Below, piece by piece: positions 17,751-26,433 of a DNA stretch of 64,000 nt. The translations under genes and the position numbers were made by a program. The DNA is from RHLJ01 sp040222455 (lineage in GTDB: Bacteria > Bacteroidota > Rhodothermia > Balneolales > Balneolaceae): assembly GCA_040222455.1 (NCBI GenBank), contig JAVKDD010000033.1, forward strand, positions 62,001 through 126,000, read 5' to 3'. The notes under the pieces were generated by a model. That model ran no database searches, was not told where the DNA came from, and saw only the letters and a program-made list of their open reading frames with translations. Position 1 is the stretch's first letter. Every line of letters begins with the position of its first letter.

Positions 17751-18312
17751 TTGTTTTTTCTATTGTTTTATAGTTAGGGTTTTCTCGCCAATCCCAAGCT
17801 TCAAAATTTAAAATATCAGCTAAGACTCTTCTTATAAATTGACTTGGTAAATTAAAAGAATCATATAATCTAAAATTAGATTTACTATTCAAATATATAT
17901 ATGACTTCTCACCACTATAATTGGATATATCACCTTTATCATACCTTACATTTAATAGACGATCAAATTCACTAAAACAATCAACTTTAAGGGGAATTAA
18001 ATTTATATGTGTATGAATAATGCATGTAGCGGATTTATTATTTAGGTTGGATCCATGTTCTGCTTCTACTAACTCAATTCCTTTACATAGTGACTTTAAA
18101 TATTCCGTCACCTTTTGATACTCTATTACTTGTTCTGTTCTCATATTTAGTAAATTGTCAAAATGATTATTACTTACAATGAGTACATGCCCGACTTCTA
18201 TTGGTCCCAAAGCAGGTATTACTTTAAAATTTGGCGTCTTTAATAAAACAGTGTTTTCTATCTGATCCGATAAACCAGGATCATTAAAAGCATTACATAG
18301 TTTACACATCAT
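17722..18312 (-). CDS. HIT-like nucleotide hydrolase/transferase, variant active site
   Basis: 196 residues. The N-terminal CKLC (residues 3-6) is in the place of the zinc-binding CxxC of many HIT proteins. GHVLIVSNNHF near 40 and EHGS with CIIHTHINLIPL near 97-108 match the conserved HIT block in which HxHxHxx normally gives three histidines. Here the series is H-T-H-I-N: the central nucleophile His is kept, the third is Asn. HIT enzymes cleave or transfer nucleoside mono- or diphosphate groups. It is first in the four-gene operon ending with the HD-methyltransferase. Specificity cannot be deduced; activity may be altered by the Asn. Met2 is an alternative start. Confidence 0.7.
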   Translation of the reverse strand: MMCKLCNAFNDPGLSDQIENTVLLKTPNFKVIPALGPIEVGHVLIVSNNHFDNLLNMRTEQVIEYQKVTEYLKSLCKGIELVEAEHGSNLNNKSATCIIHTHINLIPLKVDCFSEFDRLLNVRYDKGDISNYSGEKSYIYLNSKSNFRLYDSFNLPSQFIRRVLADILNFEAWDWRENPNYKTIEKTIDFWQERNI

Positions 18313-18384
18313 ATCATAAGCTTGAACCTAAAAACATATAAATAGTATACTTTATGTAAAAAGGCAATATTTTATAAATACTAT

Positions 18385-18768
18385 TTACTCTAGAGCACTT
18401 ATAAGATTGTCTGCTGTAACCAACCCATGCGATCCGTGCCAAATCACTTTTTCATTTTTAATTACTAAAATCTGTGGGGATTCGTGCCTAATACTGAAAC
18501 GATCTGCTAAATAATAAGCCAAATTTCTGTCTCTGATTACATCTACAATATACATATCTGCATTTGATAGTCCTTCTGGTGGAATGGAATCCAATCCTTT
18601 CTTAGCAAAAAAGCTAACACCACAAGTTCCACTATGCTTTAAAATAACCTGTATCTTTTCTTTTGAAGCTTTAATTACTCCATCAGCCTCTTGTGTAGTG
18701 CTTATTCGAAACCATAGCTCTTCTTTTTTTTCTTTTGTCGATCCTAATATTTTATCTAAAAATCCCAT
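18385..18768 (-). CDS. Monothiol bacilliredoxin, YtxJ/BrxC-like
   Basis: Starts at MGFLDKILG (ATG complement 18766-18768), giving 127 residues; an in-frame upstream Met at 18798 would add ten unlikely residues. The family block reads VILKHSGTCGVS, with the TCxxS monothiol active site, followed by VDVIRDRNLAYYLADRFSIRHESPQILVI and SHGLVTADNLI. YtxJ/BrxC proteins remove bacillithiol from proteins and are often annotated bacillithiol system redox-active protein. This suggests the organism makes bacillithiol. Thioredoxin fold, cytosolic. It sits 72 bases downstream of nothing else in its operon and ahead of the HIT operon on the same strand direction. Confidence 0.88.
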   Translation of the reverse strand: MGFLDKILGSTKEKKEELWFRISTTQEADGVIKASKEKIQVILKHSGTCGVSFFAKKGLDSIPPEGLSNADMYIVDVIRDRNLAYYLADRFSIRHESPQILVIKNEKVIWHGSHGLVTADNLISALE

Positions 18769-18884
18769 TCTGTATATTATTTGATGCGAAGATAACACAT
18801 CCTTTACATTAAAACTGTTGGAACTAAGGTTTCCCTTTCTTTATTTATATAGTTGAAAACTAACCAATTAAATTCATCATTATT

Positions 18885-19589
18885 ATGGAAACCAATGTAC
18901 AGGCATTTTGGCTCGGACATTCAGCTGTAAAACTCATCAGTCCAAAGGGACATATCATATTTATTGATCCTTTTTTGAAAGACAATCCTTCCACTCCAGA
19001 TCATCTTAAAGAAGTTTTGGAAGCAGATTACATACTACTCACTCATGGCCATGAAGACCATGTAGGTGATACTTTAGAAATAGCTAAAAATACGGGCGCC
19101 AATGTTGTTGGGATTGTAGAACTAATTGGTTTACTTAAAAAAGAAGGCCTGTCAGAAGATCAAGCTGTGGAATTTAATAAAGGAGGTACGGTTCAATTTG
19201 ATGATTTTTCAGTAACTATGGTATCTGCTAATCATAGTTCTTCATACAATGGGAATTACGCTGGAGATCCTGCTGGATTAATAATTTCATTTGAAGACGA
19301 TATTTGTATTTACCACATGGGAGATACTAATATATTTACCGATTTAGGATTATATGGTGAATTATATGAGCCAACAGTCGTTCTTGCTCCAATCGGAGAT
19401 CATTATACAATGGGACCTGAGGAAGCTGCTTATGCTGTGGAAATGATCGATCCTGATTATGCGGTGCCTATTCATTATGGAACTTGGCCTCCAATTGCTG
19501 CTGATCCAAATGAGTTTAAAGAAACCCTAGAAACATATACCGAAACTGAAGCGATTATTCCAGAAGTTGGAGTAAATTTTTTAGAGTGA
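18885..19589 (+). CDS. UPF0173 metal-dependent hydrolase (MBL fold)
   Basis: 234 residues of the YtkL/UPF0173 family: WLGHSAVKL at the start, FIDPFL, LLTHGHEDHVGD (HxHxDH near residue 54-59) and HMGDTNIFTDL, ending with VPIHYGTWPPI, which supplies the last metal His. The fold is the metallo-beta-lactamase hydrolase with two metal ions; physiological substrates of this group are unknown. It is cytosolic (no signal peptide) and followed after 27 bases by a DHFR-like gene on the same strand. Confidence 0.93.
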   Translation: METNVQAFWLGHSAVKLISPKGHIIFIDPFLKDNPSTPDHLKEVLEADYILLTHGHEDHVGDTLEIAKNTGANVVGIVELIGLLKKEGLSEDQAVEFNKGGTVQFDDFSVTMVSANHSSSYNGNYAGDPAGLIISFEDDICIYHMGDTNIFTDLGLYGELYEPTVVLAPIGDHYTMGPEEAAYAVEMIDPDYAVPIHYGTWPPIAADPNEFKETLETYTETEAIIPEVGVNFLE

Positions 19590-19616
19590 ATAAAGTAATA
19601 ACTAAAACTAAATTTA

Positions 19617-20159
19617 TTGAACTGCAAAGTATTTATAGCATCTAGTTTAGATGGATTCATAGCAAAACCGGACGGTGATGTAGGCTGGCTACATCATCCT
19701 GATTACTCACTTGAAGGAGAAGACTTTGGATATAATGAATTCATGGAGTCAATCTCAGCACTTTTGATGGGAAGAAATACCTATGAGAAAGTTGTTACTT
19801 TTGAAGGTTGGCATTATACTAAACCTGTATTTGTACTAACCTCTCAACATTTAGACATTCCTGAAGAGTTAGCTGATAAAGTTTTTTTGATAAAAGGCAG
19901 TCTTACAGAAGTAGTTTCAGATCTGACTAGAAAAGGCTTTAATTCTTTGTATATAGATGGTGGAAAAACAATTCAATCATTTTTAAAGGCAGGATTAATT
20001 TCAGAAATTACAATCACTCAAATTCCTGTATTACTTGGTGATGGGATCTCCCTCTTTGGTTCATTTCACAAAGAAATACAACTAAAGTTAAAATCGTCAA
20101 TTTCTTATACCAACGGATTTGTTACTTCTACATATGAAGTTTTGGATATGGAACCATGA
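19617..20159 (+). CDS. Dihydrofolate reductase / RibD C-terminal-like reductase
   Basis: 180 residues of the DHFR-like family close to YyaP/YwjB: VFIASSLDGFIAKPDGDVGWL at the N-terminus, LLMGRNTYEKVV near 60-70, and SLYIDGGKTIQSFLKAGLI for the NADPH-binding Gly-rich loop. The start is TTG at 19617; an in-frame TAA at 19599 lies just upstream and no ATG is available before the conserved first strand, so the TTG is well supported. These small reductases are NADPH-dependent with unknown physiological substrates and are probably not the main folate enzyme. Confidence 0.85.
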   Translation: MNCKVFIASSLDGFIAKPDGDVGWLHHPDYSLEGEDFGYNEFMESISALLMGRNTYEKVVTFEGWHYTKPVFVLTSQHLDIPEELADKVFLIKGSLTEVVSDLTRKGFNSLYIDGGKTIQSFLKAGLISEITITQIPVLLGDGISLFGSFHKEIQLKLKSSISYTNGFVTSTYEVLDMEP

Positions 20160-20272
20160 GTTAATTCTTTTTTTAACCCCCCCTTTTTTTTAAACTGTAA
20201 AATCTTTACAAAATCGTATTATGATTTTTTTACAGGTTTTGCTAGCATTAAAAAACTTAAAAATCACTAGCT

Positions 20273-21055
20273 ATGAAAATTATTTTATTACTCTCCTTTC
20301 TAATCATGCCAATTTCAAATACTTCTGATGAAGTTATGCGATGGGGACAAATTGGGCATCGAACTACGGGACATATAGCCACTCAATTACTAACAGACTC
20401 TGCTCTTAACGAAGTTGAAAGAGTATTAAATGGAAATTCGTTAGCTGAGGTAAGTACATGGATGGATGAAGTTCGCTCTGATAACAATTTTAGATTTATG
20501 AGCCCTTGGCACTACTGTACAATCCCGGAAGGTAAAACGTATGAAGAAGCTGGAACTCCTGAAGAAGGAGATATTATTTGGGCTATTGATAAAATGGTAA
20601 ATGAACTCAAATCAAGAGCATTAGATGCAGAACAAGAAGCGATCAACCTGAAAGTTTTAGTACATTTAATCGGAGATTTACATCAACCGTTGCATGTTGG
20701 TAATGGAACTGACAGAGGAGGAAACGACGTCCGTGTACAATGGTTTGGAGATAATTCTAACCTTCATAGAGTGTGGGATTCTGAAATGATTGATGGCAAA
20801 CAACTTAGTTTTGTTGAATTAGCAGATTTTATCGATGATCAATTAGACGAAGAAACTATACAGGAATGGCAGTCTACTTCTGTGTTGGATTGGGCGTATG
20901 AGTCTCAGGCTCTTCTACCACAAGTTTATGATTATCCTGAAAACGGTAGACTAAGTTATGAGTATTCCTTTCTTAATTTTGATAAAGTAGAATTAAGATT
21001 ACTTCAAGCTGGTGTTCGGCTGGCTGGTTTAATCAACGAGATATACGCTGACTAA
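20273..21055 (+). CDS. S1/P1-type zinc nuclease, exported
   Basis: 260 residues with a signal peptide (MKIILLLSFLIMP). The whole zinc set of the family is visible: the mature N-terminal Trp in RWGQIGHR with His five residues later, MDEVRSD, PWHYCTIP, VHLIGDLHQPLH (His-Asp-His) and LHRVWDSEMI (His-x3-Asp). P1 nucleases cleave single-stranded DNA or RNA and 3'-nucleotides, here presumably to salvage nucleic acid in the periplasm or outside. Cleavage must leave the Trp close to the new N-terminus; the residues TSDEVM precede it, so trimming is expected. Confidence 0.93.
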   Translation: MKIILLLSFLIMPISNTSDEVMRWGQIGHRTTGHIATQLLTDSALNEVERVLNGNSLAEVSTWMDEVRSDNNFRFMSPWHYCTIPEGKTYEEAGTPEEGDIIWAIDKMVNELKSRALDAEQEAINLKVLVHLIGDLHQPLHVGNGTDRGGNDVRVQWFGDNSNLHRVWDSEMIDGKQLSFVELADFIDDQLDEETIQEWQSTSVLDWAYESQALLPQVYDYPENGRLSYEYSFLNFDKVELRLLQAGVRLAGLINEIYAD

Positions 21056-21077
21056 ATTTAACCCTATTTTTTCCATT

Positions 21078-21968
21078 ATGTCTAGATTTTTAAACTTACT
21101 TATAGTTTTACTAATCATACTAATTTCGTGTTCACCTAAAGACGAACCAGTAACTAAGAACTGGAAAAAAGGTCAGGATATTAGTTCTGCACTCTTTTCT
21201 GTTGAAGGCTTTGATGGCCCTGAGGCTGTTCGGTACGATGAGGAACTGGATGTCTACTTTGTATCCTGTTTTGTTGGTTCAACTTCTGGAGATGCAAACG
21301 GCTATGTTTCGAAAATTTCTTCTACTGGTGAAATTATTGAACTGGAATTTATGACTGGGACTGAAGAATTCCCATTTGATGCTGGACGTGGCATGTATAT
21401 TACTGGCGACACGCTTTGGGTAGCTGATCATACCGGAGTTCATTATTTCAATAAAAAATCAGGAATGCATCTAGGTTTTGTTGATTTTGGGGAATTTGAA
21501 AATGGCTTCATAAACGATATTGTACAAGGAAATGATGGGCATTTGTATGTAACCGATACTGGAAAACGCTCTTTGTTTAGAATCAAAGATTTTGAGGTTG
21601 AGTTAATCACAGATCAACTTCCGATTATGCCAAATGGTATTGCAAAACTACCATCTGGAGAATTAGTTTTTGCACCTTGGAATGATGGACCAAATGTGTA
21701 TCAATATGATATATCTTCAGAAGAACTTACTATATATGGTACACTATCTGGTAGCAATAATTATGATGGAATTGAATTTTTTGATGGAGGATTAATAACT
21801 TCAACTCAGTTTGATTCTAGCCTTCACTTAATGATTGATGGAAAAGATGAACTATTCATCAAGCTACCAGGTAGACCCGCAGATATTGCCATCGACCCGA
21901 ATCGTGGAATAGTAGCAGTTCCTTATGTAGCACTAAACCGGGTTGATTTTTGGATGTTGAAGGAGTAG
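21078..21968 (+). CDS. Beta-propeller lipoprotein (SMP-30/NHL-like)
   Basis: 296 residues. The signal peptide LLIVLLIILISC ends in a lipobox-like LISC, so it is probably a lipoprotein. The remainder has propeller-type repeats: DGPEAVRYDEELDVYFVSC, FINDIVQGNDGHLYVTDTG, LPIMPNGIAKLPSGELVFAP and DIAIDPNRGIVAVPY, resembling gluconolactonase/SMP-30 sequences. Catalytic activity is not assured; it may act as a sugar-lactone hydrolase or a binding protein. It follows the S1/P1 nuclease gene by 22 bases and may be co-transcribed with it. Confidence 0.75.
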   Translation: MSRFLNLLIVLLIILISCSPKDEPVTKNWKKGQDISSALFSVEGFDGPEAVRYDEELDVYFVSCFVGSTSGDANGYVSKISSTGEIIELEFMTGTEEFPFDAGRGMYITGDTLWVADHTGVHYFNKKSGMHLGFVDFGEFENGFINDIVQGNDGHLYVTDTGKRSLFRIKDFEVELITDQLPIMPNGIAKLPSGELVFAPWNDGPNVYQYDISSEELTIYGTLSGSNNYDGIEFFDGGLITSTQFDSSLHLMIDGKDELFIKLPGRPADIAIDPNRGIVAVPYVALNRVDFWMLKE

Positions 21969-21970
21969 AA

Positions 21971-23236
21971 TTAATCCAGTTCGTCGATTAATTTAAATTC
22001 TTTTGTCAATGTTTCTGTTCCTCTCATAATCTGAATCCATATACGATTATTTTTAATTTCAAATAATCTGTGTAGATCAGTTAACGAATATTCCTGTGAT
22101 CCTTTTCCATTAATTTTAAGAATAAGATCATCTTGCTGAAAACCTACTTTTTGAGCAACTGAACTATCTCTGACATGAGAAATTGAATATAATGGAATAT
22201 TAGGATATGGAGTTGAGATCTCTAACCCACTCATATTGTATGAGAATTTATCATTAAACATACTTTGAGGTCTTATAATCATAGTTTCATCTCTATAATT
22301 AAAAAAAATCTTAAATCTCTTCAGAACTTCAGCTCCAATACTCCCATCTCTATCACTATAAAGAACTGCTCTTTTTATTCCTTCATCATCTGGGTACGAA
22401 GCTACAACTTCATCCATCTCAAATTTGTTGATTTTTAATTTGTCAATTTTACCCAAATACCCATTTATTTCACCACTGATACCACTCCCTAAAAATGATC
22501 TTAATCTTTTCTCAGGTAAGTGAATTTCATCATTTGCTGTATAATATAATGCCATACCATGGCTAGCACCGGAATCGAGTAATAATTTTAATGATGCTGA
22601 TGTACTATCCTTTTGTTCAATTTCTACATCTATATACGGTTTTTGCTTGAACATTGTAAGTGGGACAACTTCCCACTTCTTACTTCTCTTTTTATCCTTA
22701 TATCTTTCACCATATTTATCATGGTCGTGGAGAATCAATCTTTTTAAACGATAGTCTATTTCTACAATGAAATCTTTGAAAACAGCAAATCCAATTAAAC
22801 CATGAACATAGGTTCCTAAAAGACTCGATAATTGGAAAATGTCTTCAGTCATTACCAGAATATCCTGATTGATACCTACGGCTTTACCTATTGTTAAATT
22901 ATTTCCTGGAGAATAAAGTACATCGATTGACTCTCCATCACCTAAGCCACTTATTTTAACAGTTCTTAAGTAATTAAATCCAATTTCTGTATCGTTTGGA
23001 AGCTCAGTAATAAGTGTTGAAGCCACGCCCGTATCCAGTACAAAATTAAGGGTATCAGAACCATTTATAGACAGTGGAAAAACAATCAAGTTGTTAATGA
23101 GCTTGAAAGGTATTATTACTTTTCTATTTTTTCTTGTTTCAAGTTCGAATTGGCTCATTTCATTCAACTGAGGGTAAATAGAAGTTGAAAATCCTAATAG
23201 AACCATACTGATCACTATAAATTTTCGTAAAACCAT
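21971..23236 (-). CDS. Exported retropepsin-like aspartyl protease with PDZ domain
   Basis: Starts at MVLRKFIVIS (ATG complement 23234-23236), giving a signal peptide up to about SIYPQ; an upstream in-frame Met at 23263 adds nine residues and is less likely. Two retropepsin-like motifs, NFVLDTGVASTLI and LLLDSGASHGMAL, each supply a catalytic Asp of a double-domain aspartyl protease. A C-terminal PDZ domain follows (VAQKVGFQQDDLILKINGKG). This architecture is typical of Bacteroidota exported proteases of unknown target. It is convergent with the propeller lipoprotein, with two bases between the stops. Confidence 0.85.
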   Translation of the reverse strand: MVLRKFIVISMVLLGFSTSIYPQLNEMSQFELETRKNRKVIIPFKLINNLIVFPLSINGSDTLNFVLDTGVASTLITELPNDTEIGFNYLRTVKISGLGDGESIDVLYSPGNNLTIGKAVGINQDILVMTEDIFQLSSLLGTYVHGLIGFAVFKDFIVEIDYRLKRLILHDHDKYGERYKDKKRSKKWEVVPLTMFKQKPYIDVEIEQKDSTSASLKLLLDSGASHGMALYYTANDEIHLPEKRLRSFLGSGISGEINGYLGKIDKLKINKFEMDEVVASYPDDEGIKRAVLYSDRDGSIGAEVLKRFKIFFNYRDETMIIRPQSMFNDKFSYNMSGLEISTPYPNIPLYSISHVRDSSVAQKVGFQQDDLILKINGKGSQEYSLTDLHRLFEIKNNRIWIQIMRGTETLTKEFKLIDELD

Positions 23237-23393
23237 ATCTCGATAATTAATTCGTTTTCCCAATTACCTACCCAATTGTAGTATAACAAATACTTGCTAT
23301 ATGAACATCCAAATACTATTTCTCCATTCCTAAGTTTCAATTAAAGATTCTTCAGAATGATGTGTATTTTCATTTATTAAAAAAGGTGCCGAT

Positions 23394-24365
23394 ATGAATA
23401 ATGACAAAGTAAAATGGGGTGTTCTTAGTACTGCCAAGATTGCAATAAATAACGTAATCCCTTCTATGCAGAAAAGTAAGTTTTGCAATATCCATGCAAT
23501 CTCTTCAAGATCCCTAGATAAAGTAAAAAAAGTAGCGAATGATCTTGATATCCCAGTTTTTTATGATTCGTATGAAGAATTACTTAACGACCCTGAAATA
23601 GAAGCTGTTTATAACCCACTCCCTAATCACCTGCATGTTCCCTGGACATTGAAAGCACTTGAAGCCGGAAAACATGTGCTTTGTGAAAAACCAATTTCAA
23701 TAACTTCTAGTGAAGCTAAACAGCTTTTAAATGCACAGAAAAAATATCCACATTTAAAAGTTATGGAAGCGTTTATGTACCGCTTTCATCCACAATGGAA
23801 TAAAGTAAAAGAGCTCATAAAAAGTGGAGAAATTGGAAAAGTACATTCCATCGATTCTGTTTTTACTTACCATAATATCGATCCGAATAACGTAAGAAAT
23901 AAATCTGATATAGGAGGCGGAGGTATTCTGGATATTGGTTGCTACTGTATTAATATGTCTCGTTTTTTATTTGAAAGTGAACCACTTGAGGTTAAATCAT
24001 TCGTTGATTATGATCCTGAGTTCAAAACAGATCGACTTGCAACGGGCATTCTTGAATTTGAAAATGGTGTCGCAACCTTTATGTGTTCAACCCAACTTAA
24101 TCATCGCCAACGGGCAATTATTTACGGAACCAAAGGCTATATAGAGCTCAATATCCCATTCAATTCTTCGAATGAAGCCTTACGAAAGATGTGGATTCAT
24201 AAAGGTAGTGAGGTTGAAACGATAATTTTTGATACCTGTGACCAATATACTTTGCAGGGAGATGCTTTTTCCAAATCAATTTTGGAGAATACGCCCGTTC
24301 CAATTCCTTTAAAAGACTCCATTTCTAATATGAACGTGATCGATAAAATTCTTAATGCAAAATAA
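23394..24365 (+). CDS. Gfo/Idh/MocA family NAD(P)-dependent oxidoreductase
   Basis: 323 residues: Rossmann half KWGVLSTAKIAINNVIPSM, then NPLPNHLHVPWTLKALEAGKHVLCEKPIS with the EKP motif, then a C-terminal alpha/beta domain with the GGGILDIGCYCINMSRF block (the GG-x-DxGxH-like region). The closest character is of xylose/glucose-fructose dehydrogenases. Substrate (sugar or inositol) cannot be told from sequence. Soluble, without signal peptide. It is followed within 8 bases by a TerC gene, which is probably co-transcribed. Confidence 0.9.
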   Translation: MNNDKVKWGVLSTAKIAINNVIPSMQKSKFCNIHAISSRSLDKVKKVANDLDIPVFYDSYEELLNDPEIEAVYNPLPNHLHVPWTLKALEAGKHVLCEKPISITSSEAKQLLNAQKKYPHLKVMEAFMYRFHPQWNKVKELIKSGEIGKVHSIDSVFTYHNIDPNNVRNKSDIGGGGILDIGCYCINMSRFLFESEPLEVKSFVDYDPEFKTDRLATGILEFENGVATFMCSTQLNHRQRAIIYGTKGYIELNIPFNSSNEALRKMWIHKGSEVETIIFDTCDQYTLQGDAFSKSILENTPVPIPLKDSISNMNVIDKILNAK

Positions 24366-24373
24366 TTCTATGT

Positions 24374-25069
24374 ATGGCTGATACTATTGCAACCCTTACT
24401 CTTCTAATTGGCTTAGAACTTGTATTAGGCGTTGATAACATTCTTGTAATTACCATTTTTGTAAGTCGACTTAAAAAGGAGTTACAACAAAAAGCCAGGG
24501 TTATAGGACTTGCCTTAGCAATGGTCGCTAGAATAATCATGTTATTTCTCCTGCTTCAACTAACAGAATTAACGAATTCTGTTCTCTTCAATTTTTCAAT
24601 CAGAGATCTTTTGTTAGTTTTTGGAGGTCTGTTTCTAATTTACAAAGCTGTAAAAGAAATTCACCATACAGTTGAACTTAAAGATGAGCTACCAGATGGT
24701 GAGTTATCAAAAAAATCTACCTTTAGATCCGTTATTACTCAAATAATCCTTTTAGATATTGTATTCTCAGTAGATTCTGTTATTACAGCTATTGGTCTTA
24801 CCGATCAGGTTTGGGTTATCGTAACTGCTGTAATTGTTTCTTTTATTGGAATTTTGATATTTGCTAAACCTATTGGTGAATTTATACTAGAAAACCCCGC
24901 CCTTAAAATTCTTGCTCTTTCTTTTTTAATAAGCATTGGAATAACCATTTTCATGGAAGGTCTACATAAAGAAGTCCCTAAAGCTTATATCTACTTACCA
25001 ATGGGATTTGCCTTATGTGTAGAATTATTGCAAATGAGATATACCCGAAATAAAAAAAGGAAAATTTAG
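24374..25069 (+). CDS. TerC family membrane protein
   Basis: 231 residues, seven membrane spans, with the TerC signature LGVDNILVITIFVSRL near 19-34 and a matching second half LLDIVFSVDSVITAIGLTD near 126-144. The two Asp-containing motifs lie in membrane helices. TerC/Alx proteins have been linked to tellurite resistance and metal (notably manganese) efflux. The name here describes the family only. A basic C-terminus (RNKKRKI) follows positive-inside. No regulator gene or riboswitch-like hairpin is evident in front of it. Confidence 0.9.
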   Translation: MADTIATLTLLIGLELVLGVDNILVITIFVSRLKKELQQKARVIGLALAMVARIIMLFLLLQLTELTNSVLFNFSIRDLLLVFGGLFLIYKAVKEIHHTVELKDELPDGELSKKSTFRSVITQIILLDIVFSVDSVITAIGLTDQVWVIVTAVIVSFIGILIFAKPIGEFILENPALKILALSFLISIGITIFMEGLHKEVPKAYIYLPMGFALCVELLQMRYTRNKKRKI

Positions 25070-25230
25070 ATCTCAAACGTTTGCCTTAATATTAATGCAT
25101 CAAATTTTGTATAAATTTTAAATGAATAGACTTCTGTTGAATGGATACGTTGTAGAATAGGTTAAGAGTGTAAAATCAGACTAAAATTCGTATTTTAGTA
25201 ATTCATGAAAAAAATAAGTGAAATCGTTCT

Positions 25231-26334
25231 ATGCCTTCTCTAGTAACATTTAATAATAAAATTGATAAAGAGTTTAGCAAAACCGTTAAAAAACGGGTTG
25301 ATAACTATTTTAAAGAGAATAATTTATCAAGAAATGCTAATTCAGCAATGGTAATTAAAACCATTGTAATTCTTTTAGTGTATTGGGGCGCTTATGCTCT
25401 TATTATGAGTGGCATGTTCTCTTTAAATGGAATGTGGTTATTATGTTTGGTAATGGGTATCGGAATGGCCGGTATTGGTTTTTCAATAACACATGATGCA
25501 CTTCATGGTGCTTACTCATCTAACAATTCTGTTAATAATTTTTTGGGTCTCTTCTTCGATTTAGTTGGAGCAAACGGATATATTTGGAAGATCACTCACA
25601 ACATAATTCATCATACGTACACAAATATTCATGGGCATGATGAGGATCTTGAAGTAGCAGAATTTATTCGGCTTTCTCCTCATTCTGAGCATAAACCTGT
25701 ACATCGCTTTCAACATTTTCTAGCATTTCCGGCGTACAGTTTTGCTACTTTTTTCTGGGTTTTTATTAAAGATTATTGGTACTTCTTTAAATCACCGTTG
25801 GGTCCTTATGAGAATAAAAATCACCCAACAAAAGAATGGGTTAAACTAATTGTTACTAAAGTTACCTATTACATATTGATACTTGTTCTTCCGATGGTCT
25901 TTTTAGAGATAACATGGTGGCAGCTTCTGATTGGATTTACTAGTCTGCACCTTGTAGCCGGACTTATTCTAGGGATTGTATTTCAATTAGCACATGTAGT
26001 TGAATCTACCACTCATCCAATCCCAAATGAAGAAAATATGATTGAAAACCACTGGGTTATTCATGAAATGTTAACTACCAATAACTTTGCCCGAAGAAAT
26101 AAAATTCTTTCATGGTATATAGGTGGATTGAATTACCAAATTGAGCATCACCTCTTCCCCAAAACATGTAGTATTCATTATCCAGCGTTAAGCCCCATTG
26201 TAGAAGAAACTGCAAAAGAGTTTGGCATACCTTATAATTGCCATGAGACTTTTAACGAAGCAGTAGCTTCTCATTACCGAACATTAAAGAAGTTTGGAGA
26301 CCCAAACTTTAAGTGGTCTCCATCGCCAGTTTAG
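25231..26334 (+). CDS. Fatty acid desaturase, front-end-like (no cytochrome b5 domain)
   Basis: 367 residues, membrane-embedded, with the three histidine boxes HDALH (residue 88), HNIIHH (near 123) and QIEHH (near 304). The Gln at the start of the third box is the mark of front-end (delta-5/6-type) or linoleoyl-CoA desaturases, yet the N-terminus is only about 50 residues and has no cytochrome b5 heme motif. It must therefore use a separate electron donor. Membrane-lipid tailoring is likely. A strong hairpin terminator (26354-26380) follows the stop. Confidence 0.9.
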   Translation: MPSLVTFNNKIDKEFSKTVKKRVDNYFKENNLSRNANSAMVIKTIVILLVYWGAYALIMSGMFSLNGMWLLCLVMGIGMAGIGFSITHDALHGAYSSNNSVNNFLGLFFDLVGANGYIWKITHNIIHHTYTNIHGHDEDLEVAEFIRLSPHSEHKPVHRFQHFLAFPAYSFATFFWVFIKDYWYFFKSPLGPYENKNHPTKEWVKLIVTKVTYYILILVLPMVFLEITWWQLLIGFTSLHLVAGLILGIVFQLAHVVESTTHPIPNEENMIENHWVIHEMLTTNNFARRNKILSWYIGGLNYQIEHHLFPKTCSIHYPALSPIVEETAKEFGIPYNCHETFNEAVASHYRTLKKFGDPNFKWSPSPV

Positions 26335-26353
26335 TTTAATTTATTAATAATTT

Positions 26354-26380
26354 AAGCCATGTTAATTCATGGCTTTTTTT
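26354..26380 (+). terminator. Rho-independent terminator after the desaturase gene
   Basis: AAGCCATG (26354-26361), a 6-base loop, CATGGCTT (26368-26375) and a T-run to 26380: a perfect 8-base stem. It fixes the 3' end of the desaturase transcript and excludes the ATG at 26359, inside the stem, as the real start of the next gene. Confidence 0.9.
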
Positions 26381-26433
26381 ATGCATTTTTGTATACATTA
26401 AGTTCTCTAACGAAAGATCAATTGATCGCCATT

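Noticed and set aside
26359..26433. Upstream extension of the hybrid kinase from ATG 26359
   Set aside because: This codon lies within the desaturase terminator; a TTG further on gives a better signal peptide.
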